A stretch of 64,000 nt of DNA from Leptospira fainei serovar Hurstbridge str. BUT 6 (GTDB lineage: Bacteria > Spirochaetota > Leptospiria > Leptospirales > Leptospiraceae), in contig NZ_AKWZ02000002.1 of the NCBI RefSeq assembly GCF_000306235.2, forward strand, positions 510,001 through 574,000. Reading direction: 5' to 3'. Under the pieces are notes generated by a model that made no database searches, was not told the origin of the DNA, and saw nothing but the letters and a program-made list of their open reading frames with translations. Below are positions 42,378-51,854 of this stretch, one piece after another (position 1 is the first letter of the stretch; each line of letters begins with the position of its first letter). Position numbers and translations under genes: made by a program.

Positions 42378-44375
42378 TCAACCGCCTACGCTCCCGATTA
42401 TGATTCCTGCCAAAATTATCAAGAACGCCAGGCTAAAGCCGAAACCTGTCCCCAGTAAAGTATGTCTCAACCATTTGGGAATTTCGCTCTTTCCAAATAA
42501 TAGATAGGAGGCGCCGCCGATATACGGCACAAAGGCAATGAAGGCAAGCCAACCGAATCGGTTCGATTTTCCCGGATGCAAATAAATCAAGTCCGCTACG
42601 CTCAAACTCGTCAAACAAACGTACAGGAGCATCGGAAGAATATAACCGAACCAACGGAAAAGCAACACTTGAAGATCGAGAGGCCTGGGTAAAGACAAAC
42701 TTCCTAGAACGTTTCCGAACTTGGGTTTTCGTTCGGCGAGTATTTTCTTCGACTCTTCCGGAAGAGCGATCTTCTTCAAATTCAATCCGAAATCTTCGTA
42801 GGGATGAATCGCGGGTTTTACCGGAGCTCCCGCTCCTCCTGGAATATTTTTTTGGAGAGGCGGAACCGGTTGGCTTTTCCAATCCCCGCTTCGGAAGCGT
42901 CCTAACGTCGCGTCGACCATAAGGGAAAGAATATTATAAGTTGGCAAGAGTTCCCCACCGGCAGGGATTCGCATTCCACCGTTGCATGAAGAAATTTTTT
43001 CTAGCATAGGCGGAATAGAAGTTTGAAACTTATTCTTGGAAAAACAATTTCCTATACTTATCGGTCCGTTCAGGCTCAGGTCTCCGAGTCCGGACGAATG
43101 AACTATATTTTCTTCCACAATATTCGAATGGGAAAGCCAGAAGTTCTCATCCAAGTTAGGTAGAATCGCGATCCCGAAGTTATCGTGCCCGATAATCACA
43201 TTATTCTTAATTACGTTCCTTAGCCCCCCTGCGATCAAGACTCCGGTTCCGTACGACGGATATTCCAAAGCCTTAACAGGTGCGTTAAGGTTATTATTAT
43301 CATAAATTAAATTGCTTAGAATCGTAGTTTCGCGTTCCGGAGGGAGTAACTCCCGATCGAGAGAATTAGGCGCTAACCCGACAATATTATTTCGCCAGAT
43401 GGAACTTAGGATGTATAAATCTCCTCCAGCATTCGTGCCGGAATATCCCAACGCGCTGTTCTCCGAAATTAAATCGTACAAAATTGCACGGCAGGGATAG
43501 CACTGTCCGACATAAATTCCGGAATCAGGAGAGCCGGAAGCATAAGAATGTTCCAGTACTCCATTGCTTGAATCGAATGCGTAAATTCCATAGTCTCCGT
43601 TATTGTATGCGGTTAAATAAGAACCCCGGTAACCTTTGACTCCTGTCCAGAAAAAGCCGTTTAAGGTCGCGTTTCTGGCTGTCATATTTTCGATTGCAAC
43701 GCCGTTCGCTCCCACTACGATAACCCCATTTCCCCGTTGGAATTGTCCGTCTAGGATGACTTTATTTCTGTCAGTTCCTCGTAGAGTAATCGAAGGTGTC
43801 GTTACGACTACCTCTTCGTAATATACCCCTTCGTCTATCAATACAAGATCGCCTGGGGACGCTGCATCGACTGCATTTTGAATAGTGGGATAAATTTGCG
43901 GGACTTTACGAGTGACACCAGAGAAAGTTTCGACGGACTTCCAGGATTTTCCCGCCTTCGCCGCAGGATTAAAAGGGACATTACCGACTACGATATCCCC
44001 GACCATTCCCTGCTTGCCGTCCGGAGAAGCGTGGAAGGAACAAAAATAAGGAAACACTCCTTCCTTCGGAAATGTAACTTTTACTTTTGCGCCCCTAGGC
44101 ATCACCAAATTACCGTACGCTTTTTCCGTTGACCAGGATCGATCCACGCCGATCGCATTATGCGGGTTTGCTCCGGTATTCACGAATTCGATCACCCCCC
44201 CGATCGGGATTCTTTGCATCGGTGGAGAGAAGGCATTATCGACCATCACAATATGCGCGAAACCTTCCGTTCCCCCGTCCTTGCTACAGGAAGAAATAAT
44301 CCCTCCGAATAGAATCCCAAAGACTAATAGTCCTAGCCAGGGAAGCAACCTGACGTGTTTCCTGTGAATCGACAT
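42378..44375 (-). CDS. Cupredoxin plus NosD-like beta-helix lipoprotein with C-terminal membrane domain
   Basis: A 665-residue multidomain protein. Lipoprotein signal ends at Cys30 (GIISSC). Residues 38-132 form a cupredoxin with His72, Cys112, His115 and Met124 as the likely copper ligands. From about 145 to 470 there is a right-handed parallel beta-helix like NosD (repeats such as TLRGTDRNKVILDG, NGVAIENMTARNATLNG and NNLNAPVK). The end (about 565-665) has hydrophobic segments with the same VPYIGG...IPKW motif as the adjacent small membrane protein. NosD helps copper-site assembly in N2O reductase; no such reductase is in the window. It starts the operon of four genes. Confidence 0.78.
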   Translation of the reverse strand: MSIHRKHVRLLPWLGLLVFGILFGGIISSCSKDGGTEGFAHIVMVDNAFSPPMQRIPIGGVIEFVNTGANPHNAIGVDRSWSTEKAYGNLVMPRGAKVKVTFPKEGVFPYFCSFHASPDGKQGMVGDIVVGNVPFNPAAKAGKSWKSVETFSGVTRKVPQIYPTIQNAVDAASPGDLVLIDEGVYYEEVVVTTPSITLRGTDRNKVILDGQFQRGNGVIVVGANGVAIENMTARNATLNGFFWTGVKGYRGSYLTAYNNGDYGIYAFDSSNGVLEHSYASGSPDSGIYVGQCYPCRAILYDLISENSALGYSGTNAGGDLYILSSIWRNNIVGLAPNSLDRELLPPERETTILSNLIYDNNNLNAPVKALEYPSYGTGVLIAGGLRNVIKNNVIIGHDNFGIAILPNLDENFWLSHSNIVEENIVHSSGLGDLSLNGPISIGNCFSKNKFQTSIPPMLEKISSCNGGMRIPAGGELLPTYNILSLMVDATLGRFRSGDWKSQPVPPLQKNIPGGAGAPVKPAIHPYEDFGLNLKKIALPEESKKILAERKPKFGNVLGSLSLPRPLDLQVLLFRWFGYILPMLLYVCLTSLSVADLIYLHPGKSNRFGWLAFIAFVPYIGGASYLLFGKSEIPKWLRHTLLGTGFGFSLAFLIILAGIIIGSVGG

Positions 44376-44484
44376 CGGAACTCCTCTCGTTTATGAGCTT
44401 TTGCTCATCTTTTACAATTATCGTACAAAAACAATATTGATACAATCATTTTTTAAAAAGTTTATTTTCAATCAATTGTTATTA

Positions 44485-45945
44485 TTAAGAATTTGAAGCC
44501 GTTTCTTTAGCGGGCATTTTTCCTGCCCAACCGAACCCGAGCCAACCAGTTATTAAGGAAAGAATCGGTGAAAGTAAATTCAAAAACGCGAAGGGAAGAT
44601 ATACTAGAGTAGGAACTCCTAATGCGGCGGCCATAAAGGAGCCGCAAGAGTTCCAGGGAACCAAAGCGGAAGTCATCGTTCCTGAGTCTTCCAACACTCG
44701 CGACAGGTTTCGAGGATCGATTCCTCTTCTTACATATGCCTCATGGAACATTTTTCCGGGCACGACGATCGCTAAATATTGATCCGCGCAAAGTAGATTC
44801 ACCCCGATACAAGTAAGCACGGTGCTCGAAAATAGGGAACCTTTTGTTTTCACTCTTTTTAAAATGAAATCGGCTATCGTTTTAGTCATTCCTCCACCCT
44901 CCATTGTTCCGGCGTAAAACATTGCCGATAAAATCAACCAAACGGTGGAGAGCATGGAAGACATTCCTCCTCGAGACAATAAATCATCGACGACGGGTTG
45001 TCCCGTTTTTACCTTCGTTCCTTCCGAAGCGGCTAATAGAAGTTTCTGAAATGCTGTAGATATCGCGGCTTTCCAATCTCCCGATTGTCCATACAAATCG
45101 GCTTGAGTAAATAGAGCCAGAACGGCTCCGGAGAGAATTCCTATAAACAATGCGGGGACCGCGGAGACTCGTAGGTAAATCATGAAAAACGTCAAGAAAG
45201 GCGGTATGAGAAGATACCAACCGATTTCCCAGCCTGAACGCAATGCACTTACTACCGGCAGAACTGCGACCGAAGTTTCTCCTGCTCCGAGATTAAGCCC
45301 TAATCCGAGAAAGGTAAATGCCGCCATACAGAGCAAAAAAAGCGGAACCGTCATCCTAGCCATATTACGAATATGTGATACTAAAGGAACTCCGGTGATG
45401 GAGGACGCCAGATTCGTAGTTTCGGAAAAAGGGGAAAGCTTATCTCCGAAGTATGCTCCCGAAACGATAGCTCCGGCGACCATTCCCAAAGGAATTCCCA
45501 GTGCGGCTCCGACTCCGACCAAAGCCACGCCAACCGTTCCGGCCGTCGACCAGGAACTTCCGGTCGCTAAGGACACGACCGATGAAAGTACCAATGCCGA
45601 CGGTAAGAAAACGGATGGACGAAGAAGCTCGAGACCCCAAACGATTAACCCCGGAACGATACCCGATCGAATCCATATACCGATTAAGGCTCCGATCAAT
45701 AATAGGATGAGAATCGGTTGAAGAACGTTTCGCATAGAGTCCAATACGGTTTCTTCAAGTCGTTCCCAAGGGATTCCCCTCAATCTAGAAATTCCTGCTG
45801 AGAGCGCCGCCGCGCTAAACAAAAGAATCTGTGCCGGCCCCTCCGCAATTCCTCGACCGAAAACGAATCCGGCTCCCGTTAAAGACAAAACCAAAAAAGC
45901 AAAAGGAATTAATGAAATTGCGAGTCCGGGGCCCTCTCGATTCAT
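44485..45945 (-). CDS. nhaC: Na+/H+ antiporter NhaC family protein
   Basis: A 486-residue integral membrane protein with about 11-12 helices. VSLATGSSWSTAGTVGVA and GAIVSGAYFGDKLSPFSETTNLA are the NhaC signature motifs, and EDSGTMTSALVPWNSCG is the conserved C-terminal block. It exchanges Na+ for H+ at the inner membrane and could equally be an amino-acid or malate/lactate exchanger of the same family. ATG 45945 overlaps the stop of the pseudouridine synthase gene by four bases. Confidence 0.87.
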   Translation of the reverse strand: MNREGPGLAISLIPFAFLVLSLTGAGFVFGRGIAEGPAQILLFSAAALSAGISRLRGIPWERLEETVLDSMRNVLQPILILLLIGALIGIWIRSGIVPGLIVWGLELLRPSVFLPSALVLSSVVSLATGSSWSTAGTVGVALVGVGAALGIPLGMVAGAIVSGAYFGDKLSPFSETTNLASSITGVPLVSHIRNMARMTVPLFLLCMAAFTFLGLGLNLGAGETSVAVLPVVSALRSGWEIGWYLLIPPFLTFFMIYLRVSAVPALFIGILSGAVLALFTQADLYGQSGDWKAAISTAFQKLLLAASEGTKVKTGQPVVDDLLSRGGMSSMLSTVWLILSAMFYAGTMEGGGMTKTIADFILKRVKTKGSLFSSTVLTCIGVNLLCADQYLAIVVPGKMFHEAYVRRGIDPRNLSRVLEDSGTMTSALVPWNSCGSFMAAALGVPTLVYLPFAFLNLLSPILSLITGWLGFGWAGKMPAKETASNS

Positions 45946-46901
45946 ATCCGCATATCCTCGGGAAGAGGAGAGAAAATGCTTACCCGCTTTTTAAAATACG
46001 GATGCGGAAACTTTAAGGATATTGCATGCAAAGCTTGTCTCTCTCTCCCGAGCCGATCCATCAAATTCGGTTGCCTACCCTCTATAAAATCTAAAAATAC
46101 CGTTTCGTCAACTCCGTAGAGCTTATCTCCGATTAATGGAAATCCTAGAGAGAAGAGAGTTGCTCGAATTTGATGGTTTCTGCCCGTCTTAGGAAAGCAA
46201 AGAATACGGGAGAATCGTTTTCCATCTAAAAAACCTCCGCTTACCAATCGAAATTCCGTGCTGCTCGTCTCCCAATCTTCGGTCGGCATGTCCGGAATTC
46301 TAGGGTCGGACGGATAATAGAATCCCCTTTTTTTCCGAATTTTAGATCCGGCATCGGAACCTATCCAACCTGAGGCAACGAGTCGTTTCGGAAAATCTCC
46401 CCAAACCAAACTGGCGTATATTTTATGCACCTTCCGATTCGAAAAGAGGAAGGATAAACGGGAGGCGGTTTCCGCATCTTTGCCAAACAAAACAATGCCT
46501 GAAGTTTCCCGGTCCAGACGATTTACTAAATGCGGACGTCCGAATCTTCCGTCGGCTTCCAAAATATCTACGAGATTATTCTTTCGATAGCGCCCGGCAG
46601 CATGTACCGGCAAATCTCCGGATTTACTAACGGCAAAGAAACGTTCTTCATCATGAAGCAGAGAAAATCGGATATCGACGCTCGGTTCGGGGGAATCGGA
46701 GGGAAGATATTCGACTTCGTCCCCCTCTCTTAAAATATGCGATGCCTTACAAGGCTTTCCATCCAATAATATGTTTCCGTCGGACAAATGCTTTTTCCAA
46801 CTCGAACGGGAAAGATAAGTAAACCGTTTCGCTAAAAAGAGGTCCAATCGTTCACCTGCCTCTTCTCTTCCGACTCGAATGCGAAGCGCAGTTTGATTCA
46901 G
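45942..46901 (-). CDS. RluA family pseudouridine synthase
   Basis: Converts uridine to pseudouridine in rRNA or tRNA. The catalytic block HLVNRLDRETSGIVLFGK holds the aspartate, and KTGRNHQIRATLFSLGFPLIGD is the second family signature; an S4-like N-terminal domain precedes it. The start is unusual. The first ATG/GTG/TTG in frame is TTG 46847, but this would cut through the family's AGERLDLFLA start. The frame runs on to CTG 46901, which overlaps the previous TGA as CTGA and has GGAG seven bases upstream, so I propose CTG as the start (319 residues). Position in the RluA/RluC/RluD group is not resolved. Confidence 0.82.
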   Translation of the reverse strand: MNQTALRIRVGREEAGERLDLFLAKRFTYLSRSSWKKHLSDGNILLDGKPCKASHILREGDEVEYLPSDSPEPSVDIRFSLLHDEERFFAVSKSGDLPVHAAGRYRKNNLVDILEADGRFGRPHLVNRLDRETSGIVLFGKDAETASRLSFLFSNRKVHKIYASLVWGDFPKRLVASGWIGSDAGSKIRKKRGFYYPSDPRIPDMPTEDWETSSTEFRLVSGGFLDGKRFSRILCFPKTGRNHQIRATLFSLGFPLIGDKLYGVDETVFLDFIEGRQPNLMDRLGRERQALHAISLKFPHPYFKKRVSIFSPLPEDMRI

Positions 46902-48202
46902 ATCTTTTCTCCGGAATCGAATCCCATTTCAGGAATCTCCTCCATGACTGAACTATCCGATTCGGAATGGGGAATTTCCGTAACTACCTCCTGAGATTCG
47001 GAATCGCCTTCGATTGTTTTTGCGCCCAGCGAGTTCCCAACTGTCGGAATTTCGTCCTGATTCAATTCTCCGGAACCTGCGGATTCTTCCTCCGCTTTCT
47101 TTTCCTCCGAACTTGGAGCCTGCTTACCGCCGTCCTTTCCAAGTTTGGAATCGACAAACTGATTTAAAATCTCCTCTTCTCTCGGATTCAAATTGAAGAA
47201 CTGACAACCGACACGAAACATTTTATCCGTATTCGCAATATTTCGAATCACGGCACGAAACGTCCCCTTGAGTTCTTTATTCAATTGCAAATCGAATAAC
47301 AGAGTCTCACCGACGGCAAAACTTCGGGAAAAGAAGATGGATTGCTGATGAAAAAAACCCAGTCCATTTCTACTAATGTCTTCCACTTGGCATTTTTCTT
47401 TCGATTCTTGGAAAAAGCCCGAGCCTATCACATCGCGTGAAATCGCTGCCGAAAAAAGGGTAATCTTATTATAATCTTCCGTATTCATCGGCTTTTCCGA
47501 AAGCACCTGGATATATCCTAGCGGAGTGTAGTTTTTATATCTTATAAGTACGCAAATTTCCGAAACGAAACGGGACTCGATTTTATTTAATGAGATCAGT
47601 TTCAAATACTCTTCCATCGGGACAAAATTGACCCCTCCGGAACTTCTATCATGACGATCAATGATAAAGATAGACTGCTCGAAATTGTACATGATCCTGA
47701 GACGGTTATCCATCCGATCCGAAAAATATACGAGCGAATCGTTATAGCTTTCTTTGATGCGTTTGGAATGTCTTTGGATAATCTCATCCACGGACTTATC
47801 CACAAAACCCAATGATTTTCTTAGATGCTGTTGGTTGATGATATTATAAATGATGATCGGTTCGCTATTTGCATTTTCAAATTCGATTCGTCCTTGAGCC
47901 CTCTTCGCCTCGGATACCTTTACGGCCTGGACTCTAAGCAATTCCAAACCGTTGCTTTCATTACGCGCTTCGACGGTAAAAACGCCATGGAAAAAATGAT
48001 AGTTATGCGTTAGAAAAAGAATACGAATCTTTTCGTTAGTGGGTTTACCCGGAACGGACACGAGGAGAAAAAGATTATCCTTAATACCGACGACTTTTAC
48101 CGGATAGGAACGTCCCTTAATATCCACGGATACGGGAAGGCGTGTAAATAGTGTCTGGAGAATTTTCCCCAATGCATCGGCTTCCTTTACCGTTTTATCC
48201 AA
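46898..48202 (-). CDS. DUF1577/PilZ-domain protein
   Basis: A 434-residue cytoplasmic protein typical of Leptospira (DUF1577). The first 330 residues contain several beta-rich domains, and the block VEDISRNGLGFFHQ followed by FRVGCQFFNLNPREEE resembles a PilZ domain, which binds cyclic di-GMP; the usual N-terminal RxxxR switch is present only loosely (KAKRAQGRIEFEN-like region). The last 80 residues are acidic, low-complexity and probably disordered. It may be a c-di-GMP effector, possibly linked to the GGDEF protein at 53285. TTG 48202 has GGGGGAAAG upstream. Confidence 0.7.
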   Translation of the reverse strand: MDKTVKEADALGKILQTLFTRLPVSVDIKGRSYPVKVVGIKDNLFLLVSVPGKPTNEKIRILFLTHNYHFFHGVFTVEARNESNGLELLRVQAVKVSEAKRAQGRIEFENANSEPIIIYNIINQQHLRKSLGFVDKSVDEIIQRHSKRIKESYNDSLVYFSDRMDNRLRIMYNFEQSIFIIDRHDRSSGGVNFVPMEEYLKLISLNKIESRFVSEICVLIRYKNYTPLGYIQVLSEKPMNTEDYNKITLFSAAISRDVIGSGFFQESKEKCQVEDISRNGLGFFHQQSIFFSRSFAVGETLLFDLQLNKELKGTFRAVIRNIANTDKMFRVGCQFFNLNPREEEILNQFVDSKLGKDGGKQAPSSEEKKAEEESAGSGELNQDEIPTVGNSLGAKTIEGDSESQEVVTEIPHSESDSSVMEEIPEMGFDSGEKI

Positions 48203-48432
48203 GGCTTTCCCCCGAAAGAATTAGCAATCAGACAATCAAGAGACGAATTTACTTATACCCTTCACAATGGGAAGAAATTTCCATTCGAATTTTCTGAAAG
48301 CGATTGAATAGGGAAATCTTGAAAGACCGCCTATATAAAAGTATATATTCCATTCACCGACGGATTCTACGACTTTTGAGTTATTAAAAAATCTCTTCTT
48401 TCCGGAATTTTATGACAGCGGACAAAATCGAC

Positions 48433-50700
48433 CTAGTTTACACGCTCTTCTTCTTTCTTTTTAAAAATAAATTCGCGTTTGATCTCGGAGATTTTGGAAG
48501 CCCCGACAGTATTCATAGCTTGAAGTAGAGTTTCAGTATATTGTCCAATCAAGAATCGAACACCGGCGACTCCCCCTCCAACTGCGGAAATTGCCATCGG
48601 TCTTCCGACCAAAACCGTATCCGCGCCCAGCGCATGCATTTTAAAAGCATCTGCTCCGCTTCTAATGCCGCCATCCACGGAGATATGAATTTTCGTGCCT
48701 ATAGAATCCCGAATCGACGAAAGGACTCTTGCGGTTCCGGGCATATCGTCAAGTACCCTGCCACCGTGATTGGAAACCACGATACCGTTAGCTCCCGCAT
48801 CCACGGCCAAGCAGGCATCCTCGGGAGTCATAATCCCTTTTAGAATGAACGGAAGTTTGGTTAAGGACCGGATTCGAGACAAAGCGTCTAAGTTTCGGGT
48901 AATCGAAGGTATTTTCTTTTGAACCATCGTTTTAAAATTTACCGCATCGATATCCATGCCCAGCGCGATGATTCCTCTTTCTTCCGCTTCCTGGAACCGT
49001 TCCTTCAGCAATCCCTCGTCTTCTCTAGGTTTGCAAATTAAAATTCCCTTTCCGCCGACTTTAGACAATGCATCGAGCATTACCGAATATTTTTCAGGGC
49101 TAGCGCCGTCGCCTAACCAAGCAACGGTGCCCGAGGCAATACAACCCTCCAACAGGGTGTACGCTAACGTGTATTCATCCATTGCTCCGTTCATATTGGT
49201 AATCGCACCGGTCATCGGAGCCGCCATTATGGAAGTGGAAAGCTTTTGGCCTAAGAATTCGATCTCCGTGGACGCGTGTACGTGTTCGCGAATATAGCGG
49301 GGAAGAATTGCATATTCCGCCAAGGCATTTATGTTATCCTGAAACGTGAGCATTCTTCCGACCCCGCCCATTCCTGGAACCCCGGAGGCGCAGTCGGTTC
49401 CGTCGCAAACTTTGCAAACCCAACAAATTTCCTTTCCAAATCTGATTCTTGCATTTTGGGCGATCTCTTTATCCGAAACGGAATAAAGTTCGTCGCAGGT
49501 GAATCGAACTGTAGCACGCACCGAGTCGAAGATTTTCTCCGCGTCGGACAACGTATCCGCAGTGATGATAACATGTCCGGTCTTCTCGATATTGTTTGTC
49601 GGCTCCGGGATGATATCTCCGATTTTGTGCAGCAAAAAAATATCGGTGACTCCGTCGATCTTCTTGGCCTCTTCGAATCCTTCGATCGCGAGAAGCTTTC
49701 CCTTAGGCGCAAGTAATGCCCGCTCTATCGAAACGCGCTTATATAAAGGTTCGAGATTATCCGGTTCCTCTCCGAGAGCTATTAGGATTGCCGCGCGATT
49801 CAAATTGATCCCGCTTGAAAGAGGAAAAGTAAATGCGGACATAAAACCACCCGACAATCTAGCGGCGATTTCTCCGATCTTCACTCCGTCGGGAGTGACT
49901 TTTATATCCCCTTTGCCTGCACCCCTATGAATCCCGAGCGCTTTCATACCCCGAAACATAACATCTTCGATTTCTTTCAAAACGGATTCGGAAAGCGCCG
50001 ATGGCATATTATGGCCCATCTCTATAAAATACGGCTCGCGCTCGATGATTCGGTCGGCGATTCCGGTGATTGCATAATTCCCGTCCCAGGCTAATGCATC
50101 GACAGATACTTCGGGACCCGGCATGTATTCTTCTAGGATCATTTCTCCTGTCGGTGAATATTTCTTAGCATGTTTAAAAGCGGCCTGCAACTCTTCGCGA
50201 TTATTGACTTTTACCACTCCGCGAGCGCCCATATTATCCGCAGGTTTCATCACTAACGGAAATTTCAAAAACTCTAATGCATCTCTGGTATCCTGAATGC
50301 TCCAGATCGCAGCAAAACCCGGAATCGGAACTCCTGCCTTTTTAAGCCGCTCCCTCATTTTTACCTTATTGGATGCCGCTTCTGCGTCAACGAAACGGAT
50401 CCCGGGAAGATCCAGCGCATTCGAAACCGCAGCGACCGTCATACTCGCATCCGTTCCGGCAGTAATGACCCCGTCTACTTTGATCGTCGTCGCTAACTTT
50501 TTGGATTCGCGCACCATTCCTTCGATATCCTTCGTGGACATTACCAACGGAAGATCACAAATCTTTAATCCGGGAGCTTCGGGATTCATATCCGCAACGA
50601 TCGTCCGAAGTTGCATCGTCTTTGCGGTTTGGATGATGGGAACCTGTAAGAGGCCCCCACCCACTATCAGGATGGTTTTGCCTGCGACTTTCCTACTCAC
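48433..50700 (-). CDS. ATP-grasp / FMN-dependent alpha-hydroxy-acid dehydrogenase fusion protein
   Basis: A 755-residue protein joining two enzyme types. Residues 1-400 form an ATP-grasp ligase (carbamoyl-phosphate synthase/PurK-like): VMKPADNMGARG, MILEEYMPGPEVSVDA and GEIAARLSGG with metal-binding glutamates. A cysteine cluster follows (Cys426, 429, 432, 437). Residues about 440-750 form an FMN alpha-hydroxy-acid oxidase/dehydrogenase barrel: AAPMTGA, LKGIMTPEDA, VSNHGGRVLDDMPGT (His645, Arg648) and ISVDGGIRSGADAFKM. The product of the first half is unknown; the cysteines may bind iron-sulfur. It is coupled to mnmA by a 4-base overlap. Confidence 0.85.
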   Translation of the reverse strand: MSRKVAGKTILIVGGGLLQVPIIQTAKTMQLRTIVADMNPEAPGLKICDLPLVMSTKDIEGMVRESKKLATTIKVDGVITAGTDASMTVAAVSNALDLPGIRFVDAEAASNKVKMRERLKKAGVPIPGFAAIWSIQDTRDALEFLKFPLVMKPADNMGARGVVKVNNREELQAAFKHAKKYSPTGEMILEEYMPGPEVSVDALAWDGNYAITGIADRIIEREPYFIEMGHNMPSALSESVLKEIEDVMFRGMKALGIHRGAGKGDIKVTPDGVKIGEIAARLSGGFMSAFTFPLSSGINLNRAAILIALGEEPDNLEPLYKRVSIERALLAPKGKLLAIEGFEEAKKIDGVTDIFLLHKIGDIIPEPTNNIEKTGHVIITADTLSDAEKIFDSVRATVRFTCDELYSVSDKEIAQNARIRFGKEICWVCKVCDGTDCASGVPGMGGVGRMLTFQDNINALAEYAILPRYIREHVHASTEIEFLGQKLSTSIMAAPMTGAITNMNGAMDEYTLAYTLLEGCIASGTVAWLGDGASPEKYSVMLDALSKVGGKGILICKPREDEGLLKERFQEAEERGIIALGMDIDAVNFKTMVQKKIPSITRNLDALSRIRSLTKLPFILKGIMTPEDACLAVDAGANGIVVSNHGGRVLDDMPGTARVLSSIRDSIGTKIHISVDGGIRSGADAFKMHALGADTVLVGRPMAISAVGGGVAGVRFLIGQYTETLLQAMNTVGASKISEIKREFIFKKKEEERVN

Positions 50701-51854
50701 GGAAAAACGGCTGCTCCGATTTCCCGAATTTCGTCGGTTTTCTCAAGAATCCGTTCGACGGTTTGAATGCTTCCTTTTCGAATGATTCCCCCGGCCAATA
50801 AATAATTCTCATCCTTAGGATAGAATATAGCCGATTGCCCCGGGGCCACTCCTTTAACATCCTCTATGGGGAAAACGCGAATCGAGGAATCTTCTTCCTG
50901 TCTGATCTTGGCGAGAATCGGTCGAGAACGATAACGAACTTGCACTCGACATTCTTCTTCTTGGCCCGGTCGTAGCGGAGACCATGCTTGAAAATTTAAA
51001 TCTTCAACGAGAAACGATTCCACGAACGTTTCCCTATCTTCACCTAAAATTACGGTGCCATCATCCTCGATGGATAGAACGTACAAAGGGTTTTTCCAAG
51101 CGATTCCAAGACCTTTGCGCTGACCGATGGTAAAATTTTCCTTTCCCGAATGCTTTCCTACAATTCGGCCGTCACGCAGCTTAAAGAACCCCGGAGTAAA
51201 GTCCACATTTTTGCGGGCCAAAAACTTTCTATAATCGTTTTCAGGAATAAAACATATTTCCTGGGATTCCGCCTTTTCCGCGACGGGTAAACCCATTCTT
51301 CTAGCAATATCGCGAACTTCCGGCTTTGTCATTCCGCCTAACGGAAATAATACGTTCTTCAAGTTTTCCTGCGAAAGTCCGTATAGGTAATAAGCTTGGT
51401 TTTTATTTTGGTCGATCGCATCCGCAATTGCGTATCGCCCGTCGACTTCTACGACTTTGGAATAATGACCGGTGGCGATTTTATCGATTCCTAACGCTTT
51501 AGCTTTTTCGAATAATGCTCCGAACTTTACGAAAGTATTGCATTCAACGCAGGGATTAGGAGTCTTTCCGTCCTTATAATCGTTCACAAAACGATCGATC
51601 ACTTTCTCTTGAAAAACCTTTTCCATCTTGATTACGTAAAAAGGAATATTCAAAGAAAGACCTACGTCTCTCGCATCCCGGATATCTTCCGGGGAACAAC
51701 AGGATTTTTTTGTGGTATCGCAGGCGGGAGCCTCATACTCCCAGGTTCGAAGGTTCACTCCGATGACTTCGTAACCTTCTTCCATCAGGAGTCCCGCAGT
51801 TACGGCGCTATCCACCCCGCCGCTCATTGCTACGATGATCTTCCCTTTACTCAT
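50697..51854 (-). CDS. mnmA: tRNA-specific 2-thiouridylase MnmA
   Basis: Thiolates U34 of tRNA-Lys/Glu/Gln. The PP-loop VAMSGGVDSAVTAGLL binds ATP, the nucleophilic cysteine lies in TPNPCVECN and the second catalytic cysteine in ESQEICFIPE. The C-terminal beta-barrel ends with PVxFYPKDENYLLAGGIIR-like features. 385 residues is normal. ATG 51854 overlaps the aspartyl protease gene by eight bases and its stop overlaps the fusion gene, so all three are coupled. Confidence 0.96.
   Translation of the reverse strand: MSKGKIIVAMSGGVDSAVTAGLLMEEGYEVIGVNLRTWEYEAPACDTTKKSCCSPEDIRDARDVGLSLNIPFYVIKMEKVFQEKVIDRFVNDYKDGKTPNPCVECNTFVKFGALFEKAKALGIDKIATGHYSKVVEVDGRYAIADAIDQNKNQAYYLYGLSQENLKNVLFPLGGMTKPEVRDIARRMGLPVAEKAESQEICFIPENDYRKFLARKNVDFTPGFFKLRDGRIVGKHSGKENFTIGQRKGLGIAWKNPLYVLSIEDDGTVILGEDRETFVESFLVEDLNFQAWSPLRPGQEEECRVQVRYRSRPILAKIRQEEDSSIRVFPIEDVKGVAPGQSAIFYPKDENYLLAGGIIRKGSIQTVERILEKTDEIREIGAAVFP

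Noticed and set aside
44430..44460. TTGAT...ATCA palindrome upstream of the cupredoxin operon, like an FNR box
   Set aside because: The half-sites are separated by three bases, not the four an FNR site needs, and the region is AT-rich enough to give such matches by chance.
45182..45721. A 179-codon plus-strand ORF opposite nhaC
   Set aside because: It is an antisense shadow of a clearly conserved membrane protein; composition rich in Pro, Thr and Arg is typical of shadows.
49276..50785. Long plus-strand ORFs opposite the ATP-grasp/FMN gene
   Set aside because: Shadows of the strong minus-strand reading frame with no recognisable motif.
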